From NCBI GenBank assembly GCA_003152975.1, contig PMBP01000157.1, positions 1 to 6,817 on the forward strand: a stretch of 6,817 nucleotides of DNA, read 5' to 3'. Shown one piece after another: positions 1-6,817 of the stretch (the first letter of the stretch is position 1; every line of letters starts with the position of its first letter). This DNA is from Phycisphaerales bacterium (GTDB lineage: Bacteria; Planctomycetota; Phycisphaerae; Sedimentisphaerales; Anaerohalosphaeraceae). The position numbers were made by a program, and so were the translations under genes. The notes beneath the pieces are model-generated. The model made no database searches, was not told the origin of the DNA, and worked only from the letters and a program-made list of their open reading frames with translations.

Positions 1-1
1 A

Positions 2-3000
2 GTCGATCCCGGCTTTGCCTACCTCCACGCCGAAATCGATTTGCCTCAATTTAACGATGTTGGCTCTATCCGACTTCATTTTACGCAGGCCCTCAGCTCA
101 AAACAAACCTTGCCTGAAATTGCCGTAACCCCTCCGGTCGAGGAGATGAAGGTTTATCGCAGCGATGCGTCTTTGGTGGTATCGGGCAAGCTCATGCCCG
201 AAAAACGCTACACTCTGCGGTTGCCGTCGATCCTGTGCTCCGATCAGGACAAAACCCTCGGCAAAGATATCTCGGTTGTCGTCGAAACCCCCAAACGCCG
301 CCCTGGCATTTCCCTCCAGCAGCATCGGACGGGCATCCTTTCGCCGTACGGCAGCCGCCAGATCGAAGTCAAGGCGGTCAATGTTTCATCGCTGGAGTTT
401 GCGGCGTGGCGGGTCTATGAAAACAATCTGGCCACCTATCTGCATAATAACAACGATACGGCCGAGACGAGCCGCGATTTGCCCAAAAAAACCATCCCGT
501 GCGATCTGGCGCGGAACAAAATCCAGAATTTTGCCGTCCAGCTCAACGACTTGGTCCAGCCCGGACCGGGTATCTACTATATCCATGTCGGTTCTTCGAG
601 CAACCGCTGGGCCCGGGATCGCATGTTGGTCTCACTGACCGACCTTGCCATCACTGTCAAGACCGATAAGGATGGCTGCCTGGTCTGGTTGACATCGATT
701 CGGCACGGCAAACCCGTCGGTGGCGCGGTGGTCAAGGCGATCACCTATAACAATCAGACCCTGGCGACGGGCAAGACCGATCCCAACGGAATCGCGCGGC
801 TGGAGTACTCCACCCTCGGCAAGGACGGCGGCATGTGGGTGGTCACCGCCCAGAAGGACGACGATCTCGGGTACCTTCGCCCTGGCGATAACCAGTGGAT
901 GATCGACGACACCGATGCCGACGGAATGCCGTACCCCGAAGATGTCGAGGCGATGGTCTATACCGAACGCGGCGTGTACCGGCCCGGCGATACCGTTCAC
1001 CTGACCGGGATCCTCCGCCGTGGTAATGGGGCCATCCCGCCGGCGTTCCCGGTCCGCCTGTTGGTCAGCCGCCCGGACGGCCGTCGGGTAGAGGACCGCG
1101 TGATCCAGCGGAAGGAAGACAGACAGGGCTTTTTCCACGCCGACTTCCCAACCCGCGACGACATGCAGACCGGAATGTATTTCTTCGAAGTCACCTTGCC
1201 CGGATCCGACACGACGCTGGGCAGCACGGCGCCGTTTGTCGAAACCTTCCTTCCCCAGCGGATCAAGGTCACGACCACCGCAACAGCCACTCGTTATTCG
1301 CCGGCAGAGACGCCGACCGTGAAGGTGACCGCGGCCTACCTGTGGGATGCCCCGGCCGCCGATCTGCCGTTACGGGTCGAGCCATGGCTGGCCCCGATAC
1401 GCTTCCAATCGAAGGCATTCGAGCAATACCAATTCGGCAAATCCGTCACCACGGGTCAGACCCGTATCCCGACCCTGATGCAGAAACTGGACAATACCGG
1501 AAACGCCAAGGTGGAAATTCCGGTTCAGGAGGTTGTGACGGCCGGACTGTATCGCATGCATTTTACGACGACGGTCACCGAGCCGGGCTCGCGGTCGGTC
1601 TCGGACAACGGCTCGGTGATCGTGGATCGTCTTGGCAAGCACATCGGCCTCAAGATGCCGGCCGGAATGCTGGTTTCGCCCGGCGCCGCCTGCAAGGCCG
1701 AGTGGGTGTGCGTGGCGACCGATGAATCCGAGACCGCGCCGGGGCCGCTGCAGGTGCAGTTGATGACGATCAAATACGAGTCGGTCCTCACGCAGGTCAA
1801 CGGAAGGACCGTCTGGAAATCCGAGGAGAAGATCCAGACCCTCAAGACCGAGACGGTCGAGCCCGGCGCGGCAACACGCGGGTCGATCGCCTTTACCTGT
1901 CCTGATGCCGGCCGGTATCGGCTCGTCGTGATCGATACGGCCAGTAAGAGCGAGACTTGGCTGGATGTCTATTCGTCCGAGAACGGCGCCGAGCAGAGCC
2001 TGCCGATGAATGAACCCGAGCGGCTGGAGATCGTGATCGATCAGCCCCGGTACACGCCGGGCACGACCGTCAAGGCTTTGGTTCGCAGCCCGTTGTCGGG
2101 CACGATGTTTGTCGCGTTGGAAACCGACCGCGTCGTCTCGCACCAGATCGTCGAGATGCGGAACAATTCGGCCGAGGTTTCGATCCCGCTGCCCAAGGAT
2201 CTCCGCGGCGGGGCCTATCTGACCGCGGCCGTGATCCGGGCCGTCGATCCCAATCAGCCCAAGTGGCTTCCGCACCGCGCGATGGGCACCAAAGCGATCC
2301 GCCTCGATCACGAAACCCGCCGAATGCCGATCAAGATTAACGCGCCGGACACCATTGCGCCCCGCCAGGAGATCTCGGTCGAAATCGCCACCGACGCGGC
2401 GATCGACCCGAATCATCCGGGCATGGTCCATGTGTGGGCGGTGGATGAGGGGATTTTACTGCCAACCGATTACCAGACTCCGGATCCCTTCGAGTTTTTC
2501 CTGTCTCCGCGTCTGCCGGGCGTGGAAACCTCGGATGTGTTCCTCGATCTATTGCCGGATTATCAGCGGCCGGCCAGCTTTGCCCGCATCGGGGCTGACG
2601 GGCCCAAACGATCCGTCGGCGGCCTTCGGCGCAGTCAGGTCCGCGCAGAACGCACCGAGCCGGATGTCGTCTGGCGCGAGGTGATTGCGCTGGATCGTGA
2701 TGGGCGAGCGTCCATGAAGATAAAGACGCCGGACCTGATCGGCCAGATCCGCGTGATGGCGGTGGCGGTCGATCAGGATCGCTATGGCAAGGCCGATCGG
2801 CCGGTCGTGATGACGGCGCCGTTGTTTATCGAGTCCGGCTGGCCGCGGTTTGCCGCGCCCGGCGATCGGTTCGAGATCCCCGTCAAGCTGTTCAACTCCA
2901 CCGGCGGCGATGTCACCGTCCAGCTCGATATTGCCTGTTCGGGATTTCTGAAAATGGAAAATCCGTCAGCCAGGCTTATGGTGCCTTCCGGCAAGCCGCT

Positions 3001-4636
3001 GACCCATCTCCTGCAAGTGCAGGCGCAGGAGATCGGCCTTGCCAAAATCGAGATCAAGGCCGCCCGCGTCGATCCGAACTCGCAGCCGTTGACGGCGTCA
3101 TCGTCGGTTTCGTTGCCGGTTCGGCCGGCAACGGCATTGCACACGGAAGCCCACACCCTATCTGTCCCTGTGGGCAAGGAGCTGACACTGGAACCATCCA
3201 AGGCCTTCATCGCGGGAACCGAGCAGCGGACACTGTCGATCGGGGCACGCCCCGCGGTCGAGCTGGAGCCGGTTCTCGAACGGCTGATCCAGTATCCCTA
3301 CGGGTGCCTCGAACAAACGACCAGCCGGTTGTTTGCGATGATCGAAGCGCCCAAGGTCCTGGACCCGGCGCGAGCAGAACGAATCGGCCAGATGGTTTCC
3401 GCCGGCATCGCGCGGCTCTGGTCCATGCAGACGATTTCGGGCGGCCTGAGTTTCTGGCAGGGGGGTACGGATCCATCGCTGTGGGGTTCGGCCTATGCCG
3501 GCTGGTGCCTGCTTGAAACCCAAAAGGCCGGGCATCCGGTCGATAAGCGATTTCTGGATGAATTATTGAAGTATCTGGACAGCCAGTTAAACCATCCCGA
3601 TGCCGACGATCCGGCCGGGACGCGGGCGTTGATCTGCCATGTGCTCAGCGGTTTTGACCGGCCCAAGCTTGGCTGGTTGAACGGCCTTGCGGAGCGGCGT
3701 GACCGGCTCGACCCTGCGGGGATCGCGCACCTGGCGGCGGCCTTCCACTCGGCCGGGATGACCGACAAGGCCAAGTCGCTCCTTTCCGGCGAACCGGTCA
3801 ATCCCGCCGGCGGTCCTGCAACACGCGGCCAGTTGACCTCGTATCTGCAGCAGACGGCGACCTGGCTGGCGGTCCTGCTCGAGGTCGATCCGCAGGATGC
3901 CCGAATCCCGGCGATGGTCAAGCGGCTCATGGATGCCCGCATCAATGGCTGCTGGGCGAGCACGCTGGAAAACTCCGCGGCCCTGATGGCCCTGACACGA
4001 TATCAATCAATGACCAAACAGGACCCGCCCGATTTTGCCGGAACCCTGCGCCTGTCCGACGGAAAGGAACTCGCCTTTACCCATGAAAAACCACTAACAC
4101 AGGCCATTCAAAATATTTCAGGGCCGATGACGATTGTTTCCACCGGCCGCGGGACGATCTATATCAGCTCCGTCAGCGAAGGCCTGGCGACACGGGAATT
4201 GCTTGAGCCGTATTCCAAAAATCTGTCCGTCACCCATCGATGGCTGGATCGGGCGGATAAGATTATTAACGCCAATGAACTGCGGGTCGGCGACCTGGTC
4301 CATGTGGAGGTCCGGATCGAATCCATCCTCCCGGAACCCGTCGAAAATGTCGTGATTATCGATGCCCTGCCCGGCGGAATGGAAGTGGAAAATCCGCGGC
4401 TGGCCTCATCGGAATCCGACAGCGAAACGGATACGGCCCCGACCGACCATACCGAGTTTCTCGACGACCGGGTCGTGATCTTCTGCACGGCGCATCGCCA
4501 GACGCAGGTCTATCGTTATTCGCTTCGCGTGGTGACCGCGGGCGTCTTTGACATTCCGCCGATCCAGGCGTCCAGCATGTACGATCCGGCGATCGCGGCG
4601 ATGGGATCGATCGGAAAGGTAACGATCAAGCCATGA
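2..4636 (+). CDS. Bacterial alpha-2-macroglobulin family protein (COG2373/YfaS type), 5'-partial
   Basis: This is a large envelope protease inhibitor of the alpha-2-macroglobulin (A2M) family. Such proteins offer a bait region to proteases, change shape when cut, and trap the attacker covalently through a Cys-Gln thioester. The frame is open to base 2, so the start and any signal or lipoprotein peptide lie upstream; the TTG at 41 falls inside the first visible domain and is not a believable start. Visible residues, numbered from base 2: a first macroglobulin-like (MG) domain about 1-95; further MG domains about 100-310; an A2M_N-type domain with ERGVYRPGDTVHLTGILRR near 322-340; MG/bait-region domain with RYTPGTTVKALVRSP near 683 and VWAVDEGIL near 811; Arg-rich bait candidate 853-888; A2M domain about 890-960; thioester CLEQ at 1102-1105; helical thioester domain to about 1370, with GGLSFWQGG and a late W-A-S-T-L-E-N-S segment; C-terminal bMG10-like domain about 1405-1544. 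The visible length (1544) is near the family's usual 1500-1900. The stop overlaps the pbpC start. Family assignment is firm; exact domain borders are by eye. Confidence 0.95.
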   Translation, partial: VDPGFAYLHAEIDLPQFNDVGSIRLHFTQALSSKQTLPEIAVTPPVEEMKVYRSDASLVVSGKLMPEKRYTLRLPSILCSDQDKTLGKDISVVVETPKRRPGISLQQHRTGILSPYGSRQIEVKAVNVSSLEFAAWRVYENNLATYLHNNNDTAETSRDLPKKTIPCDLARNKIQNFAVQLNDLVQPGPGIYYIHVGSSSNRWARDRMLVSLTDLAITVKTDKDGCLVWLTSIRHGKPVGGAVVKAITYNNQTLATGKTDPNGIARLEYSTLGKDGGMWVVTAQKDDDLGYLRPGDNQWMIDDTDADGMPYPEDVEAMVYTERGVYRPGDTVHLTGILRRGNGAIPPAFPVRLLVSRPDGRRVEDRVIQRKEDRQGFFHADFPTRDDMQTGMYFFEVTLPGSDTTLGSTAPFVETFLPQRIKVTTTATATRYSPAETPTVKVTAAYLWDAPAADLPLRVEPWLAPIRFQSKAFEQYQFGKSVTTGQTRIPTLMQKLDNTGNAKVEIPVQEVVTAGLYRMHFTTTVTEPGSRSVSDNGSVIVDRLGKHIGLKMPAGMLVSPGAACKAEWVCVATDESETAPGPLQVQLMTIKYESVLTQVNGRTVWKSEEKIQTLKTETVEPGAATRGSIAFTCPDAGRYRLVVIDTASKSETWLDVYSSENGAEQSLPMNEPERLEIVIDQPRYTPGTTVKALVRSPLSGTMFVALETDRVVSHQIVEMRNNSAEVSIPLPKDLRGGAYLTAAVIRAVDPNQPKWLPHRAMGTKAIRLDHETRRMPIKINAPDTIAPRQEISVEIATDAAIDPNHPGMVHVWAVDEGILLPTDYQTPDPFEFFLSPRLPGVETSDVFLDLLPDYQRPASFARIGADGPKRSVGGLRRSQVRAERTEPDVVWREVIALDRDGRASMKIKTPDLIGQIRVMAVAVDQDRYGKADRPVVMTAPLFIESGWPRFAAPGDRFEIPVKLFNSTGGDVTVQLDIACSGFLKMENPSARLMVPSGKPLTHLLQVQAQEIGLAKIEIKAARVDPNSQPLTASSSVSLPVRPATALHTEAHTLSVPVGKELTLEPSKAFIAGTEQRTLSIGARPAVELEPVLERLIQYPYGCLEQTTSRLFAMIEAPKVLDPARAERIGQMVSAGIARLWSMQTISGGLSFWQGGTDPSLWGSAYAGWCLLETQKAGHPVDKRFLDELLKYLDSQLNHPDADDPAGTRALICHVLSGFDRPKLGWLNGLAERRDRLDPAGIAHLAAAFHSAGMTDKAKSLLSGEPVNPAGGPATRGQLTSYLQQTATWLAVLLEVDPQDARIPAMVKRLMDARINGCWASTLENSAALMALTRYQSMTKQDPPDFAGTLRLSDGKELAFTHEKPLTQAIQNISGPMTIVSTGRGTIYISSVSEGLATRELLEPYSKNLSVTHRWLDRADKIINANELRVGDLVHVEVRIESILPEPVENVVIIDALPGGMEVENPRLASSESDSETDTAPTDHTEFLDDRVVIFCTAHRQTQVYRYSLRVVTAGVFDIPPIQASSMYDPAIAAMGSIGKVTIKP
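2558..2665 (+). other. Candidate bait region, Arg-rich linker in the A2M protein
   Basis: Between the VWAVDEGIL segment with its following P-D-P-F-E-F-F stretch and the A2M domain (starting near WREVIALD) lies a stretch of about 36 residues with low predicted order. It is rich in Arg, Lys, Ser and Gly, including GPKRSVGGLRRSQVRAER, and has about eight Arg/Lys residues. Bait regions in this family are variable, exposed and full of protease sites, and sit before the A2M and thioester domains. The assignment rests on position and composition only; the bait could instead lie in another nearby loop. Confidence 0.45.
3305..3316 (+). other. A2M thioester motif Cys-Leu-Glu-Gln
   Basis: The codons TGC CTC GAA CAA encode CLEQ in the context QYPYGCLEQTTSR, the typical bacterial form of the CxEQ thioester. 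In the family, the Cys and Gln side chains join in an internal thioester that reacts with the trapped protease once the bait is cut. Both reactive residues are present (Cys1102 and Gln1105 counting from base 2), so this protein should be of the thioester-bearing YfhM type rather than the thioester-less type that some bacteria also carry. Confidence 0.93.
4613..4636 (+). promoter_or_regulatory. Ribosome binding site and ATGA stop/start overlap coupling A2M to pbpC
   Basis: The purine run GGAAAGG at 4613-4619 lies 13 bases before the ATG at 4633, a rather long but usable spacing. That ATG shares bases with the A2M stop TGA (4634-4636), giving an ATGA overlap typical of translationally coupled genes. 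An in-frame ATG at 4666 would also leave a membrane anchor, but it has no evident Shine-Dalgarno sequence, so 4633 is preferred. No separate promoter for pbpC is evident. Confidence 0.65.
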
Positions 4637-6663
4637 GACTTCAGTTGGCAAAAGTCGTTCGTGCGATGCGAAGGTTCGCCCTGGCATTGGCCTGTACGGT
4701 AGCGGTCTCGGCGGCCGCTCTGGCCGTGCTGTGGCGTGTCTTCCCATTTCCGGAAGACAAGCTGACGCGATTTCAACCCAGCCCGATGATTCTGGATAGC
4801 GATGGTAATCTGCTGTTCCGCTCGGTCTCGCCGCAGGAGCAATGGTGCCTGCCCGTGCCGCTCGCCCAGATCGACCCACGAGTGATCGACGCGACGATCG
4901 CCGTCGAAGACCAGAGGTACGATTCCCATCCAGGGGTGGATCTTGCGGCGCTGCTGCGGGCGACGGGGCAAAACCTGATTTGTCGGCGGGTGGTGTCCGG
5001 GGCCAGCACGATCCCGATGCAGGTTTGCCGGATGATGGAGGATCGCCCCAGGACGATCGCGGCCAAACTGGTCGAGATGTTCCGTGCGGTCCAGTTGAGC
5101 CGGATCCGTGACAAGGAGCAGATCCTCGAATTGTATCTGAACATGGCCCCGTATGGCGGAAATATCCGGGGAATCGGCGCGGCGAGCCGATTCTATTTTT
5201 CCAAGCAGCCGGGCGACTTGTCGCTGGCCGAGTCGGCCCTGCTGGCCGGGCTGCCGAAGTCGCCGACGCGATTAGACCCGCGAAGGCACTGGCCGGCGGC
5301 CATCGACCGCTCGTGTCTGGTGCTCAACCGCATGGCCGAATGCGGCCGGCTCGACCCCTCGGAGGCTCAGGAAGCGATAGCACATCCGGCCGTTCTCAAT
5401 GCCACGCCCCGAGATAGTTTCGCGGCCCACGCGGCTGCGATGGCACTGACCCAGCGGCCCGCAGGGGGGCAGACAACGATCGTCCGCAAAATCCAAATGC
5501 AGGCCGAGTCGCTGGCCAAAGACCACAGGGCCAATCTTCCCGATGACAGCGAACTGGCGGCCGTGGTGATCGAGATCAGTAGCGGTTCAATCTTGGCGAT
5601 GGTCGGTTCGGTGGATTATGCCAACCCCCGGGAAGGGCAGGTCAATGCGGTTCTGGCCCGCCGCAGCCCCGGTTCGGCCCTGAAACCCTTCATCTACGCG
5701 GCCGCATTTCAGGAAGGTCGTCTGGCCGCCGATTCGATCGTCTATGATGTACCGATTGATTTTAGCGGCTGGGAGCCGGCCAACTTCGATCGGACCTTCT
5801 CGGGACCGATGGCGGCGGCCGACGCCCTGCGGCAATCGTTGAATATCCCGGCGCTGTATATTGCCCGCCAGACGGGTTTGGGCCGATGCTTCGGTGTCAT
5901 CGAGTCGGCCGGGATCGACCTGCCGCCGGACATAAACCGGCGGGCGGGCTTGTCGCTGGTGGTAGGAGGGATCGAAACCAGCCTGCTGGAACTGACCAAC
6001 GCGTATACTGTGTTCGGCCGCCAGGGGCGATACCTCAAACCGCGACTGTTTGCCGATCAGCCGCAGGACGGCGGCCGGGCGGTGCTCGATGAAAATGTCT
6101 GCGCCACGCTCAACGATATCCTGTCGTGCCGGAACCGAATCGTCCACGGGATGGAAGACGCCGATGTCCAGCGTCTGCCGTGGTTCATGTGGAAAACGGG
6201 AACAAGTTCGGGCCGTCGCGATGCCTGGGCCGTGGGCCACAATGGCCGAGTTGCCGCCGGTGTGTGGGTGGGGCGGTTTCGCGGGACGGGCCGAGTGGAT
6301 TATGTCGGTGCCGAGGCCGCCGAACCCCTGCTGGCCAAGCTCTTTTGCCTGCCGGCCTTGAAGAATGAATCACCGCCCCCGGCCCCGCAGCCGATAGCGG
6401 TGATCCGGCCGCTGCCCAAACCCGAGCCGTTGGAGGATCGATTAGCGATCCTCTCGCCGGAAAACGGCCAGACCTATCTGGCGATCGGCCAGACGATTCG
6501 GCTATCCTTGAAAGCCAATAGCGGCCGGCCGCTGAACTGGTTCCTGAATGACCGGCTTGTCCCGGCGGAGGAGCGATCTGTCGAACTGCCGCGCGGTGCG
6601 TACCGCCTGGTCTGTACCGATGGTGACGGAAGGTCGGCAACCGCATCATTTGCCGTACGATAA
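4633..6663 (+). CDS. pbpC: Penicillin-binding protein 1C (bifunctional transglycosylase/transpeptidase)
   Basis: This is a membrane-anchored class A penicillin-binding protein that polymerises lipid II into glycan strands and can cross-link the peptides, acting on the outer face of the inner membrane. Residues about 13-36 form one hydrophobic anchor after a basic start. The glycosyltransferase family 51 domain (about 55-235) carries VEDQRYDSHPG with catalytic Glu92, GASTIPMQ (123-130), AKLVEMFRAVQL with Lys145 and Glu148, and KEQILELYLN (161-170). The transpeptidase domain (about 305-570) carries SALK with nucleophile Ser348 and Lys351, SLN (402-404) and KTG (521-523). A Pro-rich linker (about 580-600) leads to a BiPBP_C domain (about 603-676), the C-terminal domain typical of PBP1C. 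At 676 aa it is shorter than E. coli PbpC (about 770) but all domains are present. It has about eleven Cys, two of them (117, 132) flanking a transglycosylase motif. It lies directly after A2M with a 4-base overlap, as in the E. coli yfhM-pbpC pair. Confidence 0.96.
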   Translation: MRLQLAKVVRAMRRFALALACTVAVSAAALAVLWRVFPFPEDKLTRFQPSPMILDSDGNLLFRSVSPQEQWCLPVPLAQIDPRVIDATIAVEDQRYDSHPGVDLAALLRATGQNLICRRVVSGASTIPMQVCRMMEDRPRTIAAKLVEMFRAVQLSRIRDKEQILELYLNMAPYGGNIRGIGAASRFYFSKQPGDLSLAESALLAGLPKSPTRLDPRRHWPAAIDRSCLVLNRMAECGRLDPSEAQEAIAHPAVLNATPRDSFAAHAAAMALTQRPAGGQTTIVRKIQMQAESLAKDHRANLPDDSELAAVVIEISSGSILAMVGSVDYANPREGQVNAVLARRSPGSALKPFIYAAAFQEGRLAADSIVYDVPIDFSGWEPANFDRTFSGPMAAADALRQSLNIPALYIARQTGLGRCFGVIESAGIDLPPDINRRAGLSLVVGGIETSLLELTNAYTVFGRQGRYLKPRLFADQPQDGGRAVLDENVCATLNDILSCRNRIVHGMEDADVQRLPWFMWKTGTSSGRRDAWAVGHNGRVAAGVWVGRFRGTGRVDYVGAEAAEPLLAKLFCLPALKNESPPPAPQPIAVIRPLPKPEPLEDRLAILSPENGQTYLAIGQTIRLSLKANSGRPLNWFLNDRLVPAEERSVELPRGAYRLVCTDGDGRSATASFAVR

Positions 6664-6816
6664 GGCCACATCGAAATCCACCTGCCCATCCGACCGCGAA
6701 GAACTCGGTGGTTCCGAGGGGGGTGCGGAGACATCCAGCGGACCCCCCTTTGTATCCGTCAGCATCGAACCGCAATGCTTGCACTTGATCGCCACGGCCA
6801 AAACCTGTTCGCCGCA
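6646..6816 (-). CDS. Zinc-ribbon protein, C-terminal part only (5' end outside window)
   Basis: Reading the - strand from base 6816 gives 56 codons and a TGA stop (6648-6646). The visible peptide begins CGEQVLAVAIKCKHCGSML and ends in a Pro/Ser-rich tail and VDFDVALSYGK. The pattern CGE-x-A-x-A-I-K-C-K-H-C-G is that of short bacterial zinc ribbons (UPF0547-like), which usually read C-P-x-C-G-E...K-C-K-H-C-G. By that pattern the visible first Cys is the second of a CxxC pair whose partner is just outside the window. Three zinc ligands are therefore seen: codons 1, 12 and 15. No start codon is available inside the window before the motif, so simple ORF searches miss it. The ribbon may be near the N-terminus of a small protein or at the end of a larger one; the function is unknown. 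It converges on pbpC and overlaps it by 18 bases. Confidence 0.8.
   Translation of the reverse strand, partial: CGEQVLAVAIKCKHCGSMLTDTKGGPLDVSAPPSEPPSSSRSDGQVDFDVALSYGK
6717..6755 (+). terminator. Candidate Rho-independent terminator of the A2M-pbpC operon
   Basis: AGGGGGGT at 6717-6724 pairs perfectly with ACCCCCCT at 6742-6749 across a 17-base loop, and the right arm runs into TTTGTAT. The hairpin starts 54 bases after the pbpC stop. The T-rich tail exists only in the + direction, so it would serve the A2M-pbpC transcript. The short T-run and large loop make it weaker than a textbook terminator. The same bases are codons of the convergent zinc-ribbon gene, so the repeat could also be chance in coding sequence. 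Confidence 0.45.
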
Positions 6817-6817
6817 A

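Noticed and set aside
41..43. TTG as the start codon of the A2M gene
   Set aside because: The frame stays open to base 2 and the upstream codons continue the same MG domain; a start here would leave no signal peptide and a broken domain.
165..638. 157-codon alternative + frame inside the A2M gene
   Set aside because: It overlaps the real frame with Arg/Ser-rich, motif-free translation, a typical GC-rich shadow frame.
1370..2431. 353-codon open frame on the - strand inside the A2M gene
   Set aside because: Its translation is a low-order mix of Arg, Asp, Gly and His with no recognisable domain, as expected for the antisense of a GC-rich gene. The + strand here encodes clear A2M domains.
4666..4668. 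Second in-frame ATG as the pbpC start
   Set aside because: It would still give a membrane anchor but has no clear Shine-Dalgarno sequence, while the ATG at 4633 has a purine run upstream and the ATGA coupling overlap. It is not fully excluded.
5587..6240. 217-codon open frame on the - strand inside pbpC
   Set aside because: It is antisense to the conserved SxxK, SxN and KTG region of pbpC, and its own translation shows no domain.
6185..6817. 210-codon open frame on the - strand over the pbpC end and right edge
   Set aside because: Its translation is Arg/Gly/Pro-rich without motifs and runs mostly antisense to the conserved transpeptidase and BiPBP_C regions. The neighbouring - strand frame (6816-6646) carries the genuine zinc-ribbon motif and its own stop.

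Overview
The window holds one two-gene operon on the + strand and the tail of a third gene that converges on it. It is almost entirely coding. The first gene is a bacterial alpha-2-macroglobulin (A2M, COG2373/YfaS-type) with an intact CLEQ thioester motif. Its reading frame is open to the first base of the window, so the true start and the signal peptide lie upstream. The second gene is pbpC, encoding the bifunctional peptidoglycan synthase PBP1C. Its start codon overlaps the A2M stop codon (ATGA). The third gene enters from the right edge on the - strand. Only its last 56 codons are visible, carrying part of a zinc ribbon (CGEQ...KCKHCG), and it overlaps the 3' end of pbpC by 18 bases tail to tail.

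Layout: 2-4636 is A2M (partial, 1544 visible residues); 4633-6663 is pbpC (676 aa, complete); 6646-6816 on the - strand is the zinc-ribbon C-terminus (partial). A GC-rich hairpin at 6717-6749, followed by a short T-rich stretch, lies 54 bases after the pbpC stop. It is the best candidate for the operon terminator and falls inside the coding sequence of the convergent gene. I saw no RNA genes, insertion sequences, CRISPR arrays or long non-coding stretches.

How the genes work together: A2M next to PBP1C is a known bacterial pairing (E. coli yfhM-pbpC is the usual example). The accepted idea is a periplasmic defence module: A2M traps invading proteases through a bait region and a reactive thioester, while PBP1C repairs peptidoglycan where the wall is breached. 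Here all recognisable catalytic motifs of both partners are present, and the 4-base overlap suggests translational coupling.

Organism: high-GC (roughly 60%), Gram-negative-type envelope. The style of the proteins (frequent D-P-N loops, a CKHCG zinc ribbon of a type common in Planctomycetota) makes a planctomycete plausible, but this is a guess and nothing in the window proves it. The tetranucleotide GATC is several-fold more frequent than base composition predicts across both genes.

The system is a good example of a known module rather than something clearly undescribed. The less expected items are the hidden zinc-ribbon gene, the terminator-like hairpin inside it, the Arg-rich bait candidate and the GATC enrichment.
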